From Balneolales bacterium (GTDB taxonomy: Bacteria > Bacteroidota > Rhodothermia > Balneolales > Natronogracilivirgulaceae): DNA of 5,829 bases. The notes beneath the pieces were generated by a model. It was not told where the DNA came from, made no database searches, and saw only the letters and a program-made list of their open reading frames with translations. Below are positions 1 through 5,829 of the stretch, piece after piece (position 1 is the stretch's first letter; every line of letters begins with the position of its first letter). The position numbers and the translations under genes were made by a program. Location of the stretch: assembly GCA_007127665.1 (NCBI GenBank), contig SKYY01000209.1, forward strand, positions 1 through 5,829, in the 5' to 3' direction.

Positions 1-1
1 C

Positions 2-793
2 GGATTCCGGTTTATCCGCTGGTTTTCCGATCCGTTCGTCAAATACATTATCCTTCCATTCTTCTGGTTTGTAGGTGGTATCACCGGAAACATGGGTGTC
101 ACCATCATCCTGTTTGCCATACTGATCAAAATTGTGCTCTACCCGCTGACCAAAAAGAGCTTTGAGAGCATGGCCGCCATGCGCGAGCTGCAGCCCGAGA
201 TGGAAGCCATCAAGGAGAAGTACAAGGACGATCCGCAGAAACAGCAGCAGGCCACCATGAAGCTGTTCAAAACCGCCAAGGTGAACCCGCTGGGAAGCTG
301 CCTGCCCAACCTGCTTCAGATCCCGGTCCTGATCACATTCTGGCGCTTCTTCCAGAACTCCATTGAAGTGCGCCAGGAGCAGTTCCTCTGGGCGGAAGAC
401 CTTTCGGCGCCGGACATCCTGTTCAACCTGCCGTTCACCATTCCGCTCATGGGCGATCACATCGCCGGATTTGTACTGCTCATGACCGCGTCCATGGTGA
501 TACAGATGAGGGTATCGGGACAAGGCGCAACAGCCCCGAACCCGACCCTGAAAATGATGCAGTACGTACTCCCGGTGATGCTTTTGTTCATCTTCAACCG
601 GCTGTCGTCCGGACTCAGTCTTTACTACCTGATCTACAACGCGCTCTCTATCGCTCAGCAGATGATGATCAACAAAAAGATCGATCATGTGAAAATGATG
701 GAAACCGTGGACAAGAAAAAAGCGAAGGAGATGCGCAAGGAGAAAATGCTGGAGGAGAAAAAAGCACGCAAGGAGAAAAACAGCAAAAAATAA
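2..793 (+). CDS. yidC: Membrane protein insertase YidC, C-terminal part (5'-truncated by window edge)
   Basis: YidC (Oxa1/Alb3 family) inserts and folds inner-membrane proteins, alone or with SecYEG. The frame is open from base 2, giving 263 residues; the N-terminal helix and any large periplasmic domain lie outside the window. Visible in order: the first core helix (about residues 31-50, ending YPLT), the cytoplasmic helical hairpin (about 57-93, with MRELQPEMEAIKEKY), a second helix (about 101-120), the conserved FLWAEDLSAPD segment (128-138), and further helices at about 152-168, 186-200 and 202-222. Residue 43 (bases 128-130) is Lys where E. coli has the groove Arg366. From about residue 225 the tail is very basic: 17 of the last 39 residues are Lys/Arg. 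Such tails bind ribosomes in some YidC/Oxa1 proteins; that role here is inference. It ends with TAA at 791-793. The family call is secure. Confidence 0.97.
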   Translation, partial: GFRFIRWFSDPFVKYIILPFFWFVGGITGNMGVTIILFAILIKIVLYPLTKKSFESMAAMRELQPEMEAIKEKYKDDPQKQQQATMKLFKTAKVNPLGSCLPNLLQIPVLITFWRFFQNSIEVRQEQFLWAEDLSAPDILFNLPFTIPLMGDHIAGFVLLMTASMVIQMRVSGQGATAPNPTLKMMQYVLPVMLLFIFNRLSSGLSLYYLIYNALSIAQQMMINKKIDHVKMMETVDKKKAKEMRKEKMLEEKKARKEKNSKK

Positions 794-919
794 GACAGCC
801 GGCCCTTTCGGAGTTCCGGAAAAAGTATATCTTGAGGAATGCAACAGCATGGCAGGCAAACCGGTCGGAATGCCTCTCATGCCGGCCCATTTCATTCAGG
901 AATCCAGACTGCTTTCACC
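794..919 (+). other. yidC-amidase intergenic leader
   Basis: This 126-base gap separates the yidC stop from the preferred amidase start. It is open in the amidase frame from the ATG at 839, but the 27 residues that would be added look unlike a signal peptide. It contains two copies of GCCGGCCC (798-805 and 881-888), each followed by a TTTC within one base, and a palindrome TTCCGGAA (814-821). I see no convincing terminator with a T-tract and no convincing -35/-10 pair, so read-through from yidC is possible. AGGAA at 898-902 is the only Shine-Dalgarno-like stretch before 920, and it is rather distant. Confidence 0.4.
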
Positions 920-2488
920 ATGCATTTCTCAATCCGGCACATTTTGTCCCTGCTCCTTTTTGCACTGTGCTCGTTTGCCCTGACCAGCCATCAACTGGCA
1001 GGCGAGAAGGGTTACGGGACAGATCGCAGCGATACCGGCCGCGAAGACATCGCCCTGAACATCATCATCCCCGGGAACGACAGTACATCGGTCGCCCTCA
1101 GCCGCCACCGCATAGCGGCCAATACGGATCCGGAGAACCGGGCTTTCATTAACGGCGAGGAAGTGACCGTCCATCCGAGCGGCGCTTTTGTCGGACTGGT
1201 GGATCTGTCCGTCGGCGAAACTACGGCCGAGATCCGCGTCCGGACGCCCGAAGGTGCCACAAGGGTCAGGGATCTCCATTTTCACCGTCCGGACCCCGGG
1301 ACGATCACACCACCTGCCACACCGGAAGTGATCCGTTACACCGATGACCAACTGCCGGTTGTTGCCAGAATCCACGCCCGACGCGCGTTCCTCAACTCAG
1401 GATCCGGTACCGATCGCCTTGGCGGCGCACGGCTTGGCTTCCTGGAGCGCGGAGTATACCTGGATGTTGTCGGGGAACACGGCTCGTTCTACATTGTGCG
1501 GCTCTCGGAAAGCATGGAGGCCTACCTGCCCATGCGCTTTGCCGAATTGCTGCCCGAAGGGACCCCCTCACCCCGTTCGCTTACCGGATCGGCAACGGTA
1601 AGCGGCACGGACGCATTTGACATGGTCACCCTTTCACTGAGCCGGCGCCTGCCCTACATCGCCAACATGCGCACGAATCCGAACGTCATTGAAATCGATA
1701 TTTTCGGCGCTGACTCCAACACCAACTGGATCACTCACCATCAAAGTGCCGAAGGCATCCGGAGCGTCAGCTGGGATCAGATCGGCACCAACCATTTCCG
1801 GCTCTACATCCACCTGGAGCATGACATGCACTGGGGATATCACATCGGTTACGGTGTAGGATCGAGCCTAAGGGTCCAGGTGCAGCGTCCACCCCGCCTC
1901 GCTTCCACACAGCGCCCCCTGGAGGGTATGAGCATCGCCGTCGATGCCGGACATGGCGGTGATAACCGCGGTGCCATCGGCGCTACCGGAGCGGCCGAGA
2001 AAGACATCGTCCTCGATATTTCCGAAAAGCTCAAAAACCGGCTGGAGCAGGACGGTGCCAGAGTCCTCATGACACGCGATCGCGATATCAACGTCTCCAT
2101 GATCCAGCGAAGCGAAATGGTGATTGCTTCTGATGCACACGTGCTTGTCAGTATCCACGCCAACTCCATCGGCACCGCCACCAACCCCGATGCCATCCAG
2201 GGAACCAGTTCCTATTATCGCCACCACGCTTTTCAACCCCTGGCTTATATGGTACACGATCGCATGCTGGAACTTCCCCTCCGCGATTTCGGGCTGATCG
2301 GAAGCTTCAACTTCACGCTGAATGCCCTGACCGAAATGCCCAATATCCTGGTGGAAACGGCTTTCATTTCCCATCCGGAAGACGAAATAAAGCTGCTGGA
2401 TCCCGATTTTCAGGACAGGATGGCCGAAAAAATTGTGGATGGGCTCCGGGAATTTTTCAGGAAATACGGGAACGCAAGCCCTGTCTGA
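920..2488 (+). CDS. Exported N-acetylmuramoyl-L-alanine amidase (Amidase_3) with Ig-like, SH3-like and AMIN-like N-terminal regions
   Basis: This zinc amidase (EC 3.5.1.28) cuts the bond between N-acetylmuramic acid and the stem peptide in periplasmic peptidoglycan. I chose the ATG at 920 (522 aa) over the in-frame ATG at 839 because it begins directly with a signal peptide (MHFSIRHILSLLLFALCSFA). In 920-start numbering: an Ig-like beta region at about 43-124; an SH3-like region at about 150-213 (FLERGVYLDVVGEHGSFYIVR); an AMIN-like beta region at about 234-323; and the Amidase_3 domain at about 334-517. Its zinc ligands and catalytic residue are all present: His345 in DAGHGG, Glu360 in AAEKD, His413 in SIHAN and Glu479 in LVETAFISHPED. 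The stretch between SIHAN and VETAF is short, so the autoinhibitory helix of E. coli AmiB/AmiC appears absent. It follows yidC on the same strand and converges with the permease gene. The catalytic call is secure; the N-terminal domain names are by pattern only. Confidence 0.93.
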   Translation: MHFSIRHILSLLLFALCSFALTSHQLAGEKGYGTDRSDTGREDIALNIIIPGNDSTSVALSRHRIAANTDPENRAFINGEEVTVHPSGAFVGLVDLSVGETTAEIRVRTPEGATRVRDLHFHRPDPGTITPPATPEVIRYTDDQLPVVARIHARRAFLNSGSGTDRLGGARLGFLERGVYLDVVGEHGSFYIVRLSESMEAYLPMRFAELLPEGTPSPRSLTGSATVSGTDAFDMVTLSLSRRLPYIANMRTNPNVIEIDIFGADSNTNWITHHQSAEGIRSVSWDQIGTNHFRLYIHLEHDMHWGYHIGYGVGSSLRVQVQRPPRLASTQRPLEGMSIAVDAGHGGDNRGAIGATGAAEKDIVLDISEKLKNRLEQDGARVLMTRDRDINVSMIQRSEMVIASDAHVLVSIHANSIGTATNPDAIQGTSSYYRHHAFQPLAYMVHDRMLELPLRDFGLIGSFNFTLNALTEMPNILVETAFISHPEDEIKLLDPDFQDRMAEKIVDGLREFFRKYGNASPV

Positions 2489-2576
2489 CCAACGAGCGCC
2501 GGAATCAATCTGGCCAGCAAGCGCCCGATCAGTTTGAACAGCAAGCACCCGGATCAATCTGCCCAGCAAGCGCCCG
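2484..2576. repeat. Imperfect 24-25 bp tandem repeat, about four copies, in the convergent intergenic gap
   Basis: Three clear units start at 2504, 2528 and 2553. Each has the form ATCA, then a variable TCTGGC-like stretch, then CAGCAAGCGCCCG. Units 1 and 3 differ at a single position (ATCAATCTGG versus ATCAATCTGC); unit 2 is more diverged and followed by one extra G. A degenerate copy at 2484-2501 (TCTGACCAACGAGCGCCG) overlaps the amidase stop codon TGA at 2486-2488. The array fills nearly all of the 98-base gap between the converging amidase and permease genes. It has no dyad symmetry like a rho-independent terminator and no spacers. Function unknown. Confidence 0.8.
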
Positions 2577-2586
2577 AGCCCGGCCT

Positions 2587-3771
2587 TTAGCTGCCGTGTT
2601 CACTGCTTTGTTTATCCCGCTTTTTGCGACTTTCATTCTTGCCGTCCTCTTTGCCATCATCCGTGCCAAATACCTGAAAGCGCCCTGAAAAATACTCTTT
2701 CTCGGTTTCCTCACGGGTTTTGACTTTGCCGAGCAGGTACCCATACGGGCGCAGGGATTCTACCTCATCGCAGACCTCCTTGAGCATGGCCAGCGCCGGT
2801 ATGAACAGGATCATCCCGGCAAGACCCCATATCTGTCCACCGACGAATATGGCCAGCAGAGTGACCAGCGGGTTCAGACTAACGCGTTGTCCTACAATCA
2901 TCGGCGTAAACAGATTGCTCTCAAAAAGCTGGATGACGTAGAATGAAGCCAGCACGGCAACCGGTGCCCAGAGCGAATCCATGGTCAGCAGCGCATATAC
3001 GATAGGGAGGATGGATCCGATAATGGGACCAAGAAACGGGATCACATTCAGCATGGCCGCAAATACACCAAAGAAAAGCGCATGGTCCACCCCGATTATG
3101 GTCAGCGCCAGACTGTTAAGCACCGCAAGGATGCAGATTACAAAAAACATACCTGTGATGTAGTTCTGAACCACACTGCGAACCTTGTTGAGTACCTTTT
3201 CCACTTTGTTGTCACGGTCGGCCTGTGCGAGGGCCATCAGGAAAAAATCCCTCAGGAAGTCACGGTATAGCAGGAGAAGGAAGACGTAGATGGGAATCAG
3301 GAAGAACATGGTAAGCGTGGTGGCGGCGGTCATGACGCCACGCGTGAGCGGCTCCACATTATCCTGTAAAAATGAGATGATCGCATCCTGGGCCGACTCC
3401 AGCTGCGCATCCGGCTCCACATCCAGATAGGCATTGAAAAAACCGGAAAACTGCTCAAAAAGCTCATTGATACGCCGTTCGATCATCCCCAGATCCTGAG
3501 CGAAATTCACTATCTGGTTGTAAAAAAAGAAGATGATGCCGGCAAGGAACGTGATCCCGATCAGCACGCTGAAGAGAGATGCAAAAACCCGGTGGATGCG
3601 GTAGCGTTCGAAAAATGAGGATAGCGGCGCAAGCAGAATGGAGAAAAAGACGGCAAAAAGAAAGGGTACCAGAATGGAACTGGCCTGGATCAAGAAAAAC
3701 ACAAAAAGGGTAAGTCCGGCCAGTGCGATGGTCAGCTTGACATACCAGGGTAATTCCAGTTTCTTTTCCAA
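2587..3771 (-). CDS. AI-2E/PerM-family membrane permease
   Basis: This is a polytopic inner-membrane protein of the AI-2E transporter (formerly UPF0118/PerM) family. Members have been linked to autoinducer-2 export, to Na+/H+ antiport and to other solutes, so the substrate cannot be read from sequence. The 394 residues show two N-terminal helices (about 12-30 and 32-50), a third at 62-84, an amphipathic soluble stretch (about 85-145), a helix at 150-170, and a block of further helices from about 203 to 330. Family signatures are NVIPFLGPIIGSILP (242-256) and ExxLFTPMIVG (284-294). The last 25-30 residues are a charged Lys/Glu/Asp-rich tail (from about 366). The start is TTG at 3771: upstream to the in-frame stop at 3826-3828 there is no ATG or GTG, and the next internal Met is residue 96, inside the core. 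It ends with TAA at 2587-2589, converging on the amidase. The family call is strong. Confidence 0.93.
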   Translation of the reverse strand: MEKKLELPWYVKLTIALAGLTLFVFFLIQASSILVPFLFAVFFSILLAPLSSFFERYRIHRVFASLFSVLIGITFLAGIIFFFYNQIVNFAQDLGMIERRINELFEQFSGFFNAYLDVEPDAQLESAQDAIISFLQDNVEPLTRGVMTAATTLTMFFLIPIYVFLLLLYRDFLRDFFLMALAQADRDNKVEKVLNKVRSVVQNYITGMFFVICILAVLNSLALTIIGVDHALFFGVFAAMLNVIPFLGPIIGSILPIVYALLTMDSLWAPVAVLASFYVIQLFESNLFTPMIVGQRVSLNPLVTLLAIFVGGQIWGLAGMILFIPALAMLKEVCDEVESLRPYGYLLGKVKTREETEKEYFSGRFQVFGTDDGKEDGKNESRKKRDKQSSEHGS

Positions 3772-3830
3772 TCTCTTACTGCTTTTACTAATCTGTGTTG
3801 ATGGTGGATACTGTTGATTGCTGCATCAGT

Positions 3831-3860
3831 ATTATCAGAGGACTTTAACGACTGTAACAA
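3831..3860 (-). promoter_or_regulatory. Candidate promoter for the permease gene
   Basis: On the minus strand TTGTTA (3860-3855; 4/6 match to TTGACA) is followed after 18 bases by GATAAT (3836-3831; 5/6 match to TATAAT). This would place the transcript start near 3824, about 50 bases before the TTG start codon. The -35-like hexamer lies inside the first unit of the 17-18 bp array, so a protein binding the array could touch the promoter. Caution: if the host is in Bacteroidota, its main sigma factor prefers a different consensus (TTTG / TAnnTTTG), and such AT-rich matches are easily found by chance. Confidence 0.25.
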
Positions 3861-3949
3861 TTAAAATGACTGTAACGATTATAACGACTGAACCACTATA
3901 ACGACTGAACCACTATAACGAGTGAACGGCTATAACGACTGAACGGCTG
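3846..3949. repeat. Six-unit 17-18 bp tandem array, core TAACGACTG, upstream of the permease gene
   Basis: Units start at 3846, 3864, 3882, 3899, 3916 and 3933. The first two are 18 bp (e.g. TAACGACTGTAACAATTA) and the last four exactly 17 bp. Units 3 and 4 are identical (TAACGACTGAACCACTA); units 5 and 6 carry a GGCT variant at the 3' end, and unit 5 has one change in the core. There are no spacers between units. The array sits in an AT-rich gap, 5' of the permease and 3' of the peptidase gene. It could be an array of protein-binding sites or a neutral minisatellite; sequence alone does not decide. Confidence 0.88.
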
Positions 3950-3987
3950 TGGACCACATCTGTTATAAGTGAATTACCCCGCTGTAA

Positions 3988-4035
3988 AGTCATTCTTGCC
4001 GCTCATTATATTACAAATTTGAAAGGTGAATGACT
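3988..4035. repeat. 8-bp inverted repeat downstream of the peptidase gene
   Basis: AGTCATTC (3988-3995) and GAATGACT (4028-4035) are perfect reverse complements, separated by 32 bases that include the palindrome CAAATTTG (4014-4021). The structure begins 16 bases past the end of the M1 peptidase gene. It could form a weak stem in the peptidase 3' UTR, or be a split protein-binding site. It lacks the GC-rich stem and T-tract of an intrinsic terminator, and an 8-bp match at this distance can arise by chance. Confidence 0.3.
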
Positions 4036-4050
4036 ATGCATTGAGATTTG

Positions 4051-5829
4051 TCAGTCTTCGTATTCAGGTGCCCAGAACATGTTGCTCCTGTCTATATCTG
4101 GAAATGCGAAGCCGGCATCGATTTCCACATACTTGACATCACTGTACGGAACGGTGAGCTCGGCCTGGCGCGCACCCTGGAGCCAGATGTCGACATCAAT
4201 GGTGTATTTCGATTCGGTATCATCCTCCCGGGTCACGGTGAGATTGACAGGCATGGGCACCTCGCCCTCATCCCGGATCACAATGCGGGTTCCTTCGGCA
4301 ACCTTTTCAACGGACGCAATGGCCTGATTGAGAATCCATGTCTCATAGTACCAGCTGTGCCAGAACCAGGTCAGATCTTCACCGCTCACACGCTCGAAGG
4401 TGCGGAAGAAATCCCACGGGTAAGCCTGCTTGAAAGCCCACTCGTTGATGAAGGTCCGGTACGCTTCCCAAAAAACATCTTCCCCAAGCACTTTCCGGAG
4501 TGCGACAAGCACCGTTGCAGGCTTGCTGTAGGATGCGACACGAAAGTGCTCCGGCGAATAGTGGTAGTCGGATCGTCGCATCATGGGCCCTTCCTGTCCG
4601 CGGCGTGCGGCACCAAGATAGGTCGCCTGTCCGCGGCGGTGCAGATCACGGTCCGGGAAAAAATCCAGAACGGACTCCGATGTGCTGAACACGGTATTGC
4701 CCTCATCCAGCCAGCTGTAGCGGCGCTCATCAGTGCTTACAATAAGCGGCACCCACATATGGGCCAGCTCGTGGGCCGTAACACCATACAGGGCCTGGGG
4801 CCCGCGAAGGTTGTAATCCCCCATGATGGTCATCATCGGGTACTCCATGCCGCCGCCGATGATTTCGGCACCTTCAACAGCCGTCATATGAGGCCACGGA
4901 TATGCGAACCCGGTCATTTCCGAAAGAAAGGTGATGGCGTGCTGCTGATAGGCCGTAACCTCCGACCAGAGCGGGGCCTCCTCCCGCCAGAACGTATTGA
5001 TCACCGTGTAGTCGGTGCGCCCGTCACCATTCAGGTCACCGACCGGCGTGCGCGCCGCATCCCAGTGCGATTCCCGGGTGGCGCTGAAAGCCACATCCCG
5101 AACGTTGCTCGCGAAGAAACGCCATGCAAGCATACCGTCCGAACCGGATTCCCGCGCCGGCAGTGTTGCGCGTTCCCCTGCCCCTGCCGTGTACACGCGA
5201 AGGGGTTCGTCGCTTTCCCGGGCTTCCATCCAGCGTGAAAGAACAAGCGGATCCAGCACTTCTTCAGGGTTCTGCAACTCACCGGTTGCCATCACAAGCC
5301 ACTGCTCCGGGGCGTAAAGAGTCAGGTTGTAGTCGGCAAAACCGTGATAGAATTCCGCCATCCCGAGGTATGGATCCGGATGCCACCCGACGACATCGTC
5401 ATAGACGACCACATGCGGATACCAGTAGCCCAGATAGAACAGATTGTCGCGACTGTGGCCCATGCGTCCGCCAACGCCGCGCTGGGGGATCACAAATTCG
5501 TACTCGATCTCAATTTCGGCGGATTCACCACCACCGACCGGCCTGTCGAGCCAGAAAGACATCCTTGTCCCCTGCACGGTATACCTGTTCCGGGAAACCG
5601 GCTCATCTTCGTACTCCGTACCGTTTACAACGACACGATGCAGAGTTATGCCCCCGGTGATCTCGGCCGGACGGTTACGCATCGCCCCCTCGGCATGGTG
5701 GTTCTGGACCAGTTCCAGATGCATGCGGCGCAGTGTGTCCGGCGAATTGTTGTGTAAGGTTATCTTTGCCGTGGCCGAAAGCGTACGGGCTTCCGGATCA
5801 AGCGTGGCTGTAATATCGTACTCCGCGAA
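4051..5829 (-). CDS. M1-family zinc metallopeptidase (aminopeptidase N-like), N-terminus cut by window edge
   Basis: The frame is open from the right edge, giving 592 residues; the true start and any signal peptide lie beyond 5829. It begins inside the M1 N-terminal beta domain (YDITATLDPEARTLSATAKI), which runs to about residue 245 with the group-typical GYWYPHVVVYDD stretch (134-145). The catalytic domain shows GGMEY (325-330 region, Glu329) in place of GxMEN, the zinc site HELAH (353-357; bases 4759-4773), and WLDEG with the third ligand Glu376 exactly 18 residues after the second His. Tyr434 in SYSKP fits the catalytic Tyr position. All catalytic residues are therefore present. A DLNGDGRTD segment (265-273) resembles a calcium-binding DxNxDG loop. 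After a helical region the protein ends with a short beta-type domain (about 500-592). M1 enzymes usually remove N-terminal residues from peptides; an exported peptide-degrading role is inference. It ends with TGA at 4051-4053. Confidence 0.94.
   Translation of the reverse strand, partial: FAEYDITATLDPEARTLSATAKITLHNNSPDTLRRMHLELVQNHHAEGAMRNRPAEITGGITLHRVVVNGTEYEDEPVSRNRYTVQGTRMSFWLDRPVGGGESAEIEIEYEFVIPQRGVGGRMGHSRDNLFYLGYWYPHVVVYDDVVGWHPDPYLGMAEFYHGFADYNLTLYAPEQWLVMATGELQNPEEVLDPLVLSRWMEARESDEPLRVYTAGAGERATLPARESGSDGMLAWRFFASNVRDVAFSATRESHWDAARTPVGDLNGDGRTDYTVINTFWREEAPLWSEVTAYQQHAITFLSEMTGFAYPWPHMTAVEGAEIIGGGMEYPMMTIMGDYNLRGPQALYGVTAHELAHMWVPLIVSTDERRYSWLDEGNTVFSTSESVLDFFPDRDLHRRGQATYLGAARRGQEGPMMRRSDYHYSPEHFRVASYSKPATVLVALRKVLGEDVFWEAYRTFINEWAFKQAYPWDFFRTFERVSGEDLTWFWHSWYYETWILNQAIASVEKVAEGTRIVIRDEGEVPMPVNLTVTREDDTESKYTIDVDIWLQGARQAELTVPYSDVKYVEIDAGFAFPDIDRSNMFWAPEYED

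Larger units (their letters stand above)
3772..4050. other. AT-rich intergenic region between peptidase and permease genes
   Basis: This 279-base gap lies between two genes on the minus strand and is visibly richer in A and T than the flanking coding DNA. It holds the 17-18 bp array, the candidate permease promoter and the 8-bp inverted repeat. The stretch 3950-3987 shows nothing I can name. On the plus strand a Shine-Dalgarno-like AAAGGTGA precedes an ATG at 4030, but that frame closes after four codons. There is no RNA gene or larger hidden ORF. Confidence 0.6.

Noticed and set aside
806..824. Possible terminator hairpin after yidC (TTTCGG / CCGGAAA)
   Set aside because: The stem is short with a bulge and is followed by A residues on the plus strand, not a T-tract.
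1040..1055. Possible lipoprotein Cys in the amidase signal peptide
   Set aside because: The Cys in LFALCSF (bases 968-970) has Leu at -1, which does not fit a lipobox (Gly/Ala/Ser at -1). A signal peptidase I site shortly after is more likely.
1868..2569. 233-codon open frame on the minus strand, starting in the 24-bp repeat
   Set aside because: It is antisense to the Amidase_3 catalytic domain and shows no domain. It is open across the repeat only because the period is close to a multiple of three.
2587..3771. Naming the permease as an AI-2 exporter
   Set aside because: The family is diverse, including Na+/H+ antiporters and proteins of unknown substrate, and no luxS or quorum-sensing gene lies in the window.
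3846..3949. Possible CRISPR array
   Set aside because: Units are 17-18 bp and directly adjacent with no unique spacers, and no cas gene is nearby.
4030..4044. Tiny plus-strand ORF after AAAGGTGA
   Set aside because: It is only four codons (MTMH), with no sign of leader-peptide function and no gene downstream on that strand.
4048..5238. 396-codon open frame on the plus strand
   Set aside because: It is fully antisense to the M1 peptidase, whose catalytic motifs are intact. The translation is rich in His/Arg/Pro/Gly with no recognisable domain. Long antisense frames are expected opposite GC-rich genes.

Overview
This 5.8-kb window looks like ordinary chromosomal DNA from a Gram-negative bacterium. 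My best guess is the Bacteroidota/Balneolota/Rhodothermota side of the tree. The evidence is a YidC with Lys where proteobacterial YidC has Arg, plus a basic C-terminal tail; a secreted-type M1 metallopeptidase of the 'GGMEY / DxNGDG' kind; weak Shine-Dalgarno signals; and a moderate-to-high GC content in genes with AT-richer gaps. The lineage is inferred from protein style only.

Layout. Positions 2-793 (+) hold the C-terminal part of YidC, cut by the left edge. A 126-base gap follows, then an exported N-acetylmuramoyl-L-alanine amidase at 920-2488 (+). This amidase converges with an AI-2E/PerM-family membrane permease at 2587-3771 (-). The 98-base convergent gap is mostly filled by an imperfect 24-25 bp tandem repeat whose first copy contains the amidase stop codon. 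Upstream of the permease, an AT-rich 279-base gap (3772-4050) carries a six-unit 17-18 bp tandem array with the core TAACGACTG. At 4051-5829 (-) is a large M1-family zinc metallopeptidase, cut at its N-terminus by the right edge.

Function. YidC inserts membrane proteins, the amidase trims peptidoglycan in the periplasm, the permease is an inner-membrane transporter of unknown substrate, and the peptidase is probably an exported aminopeptidase-like enzyme. All belong to envelope or nutrient biology, but nothing shows they form one pathway. yidC and the amidase share a strand and could be co-transcribed. The peptidase and permease also share a strand but are separated by the array.

I see no mobile element, CRISPR, RNA gene or defence system. 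The least explained DNA is the 17-18 bp array, which sits where the permease promoter should be, and the second, unrelated array at the permease's other end.
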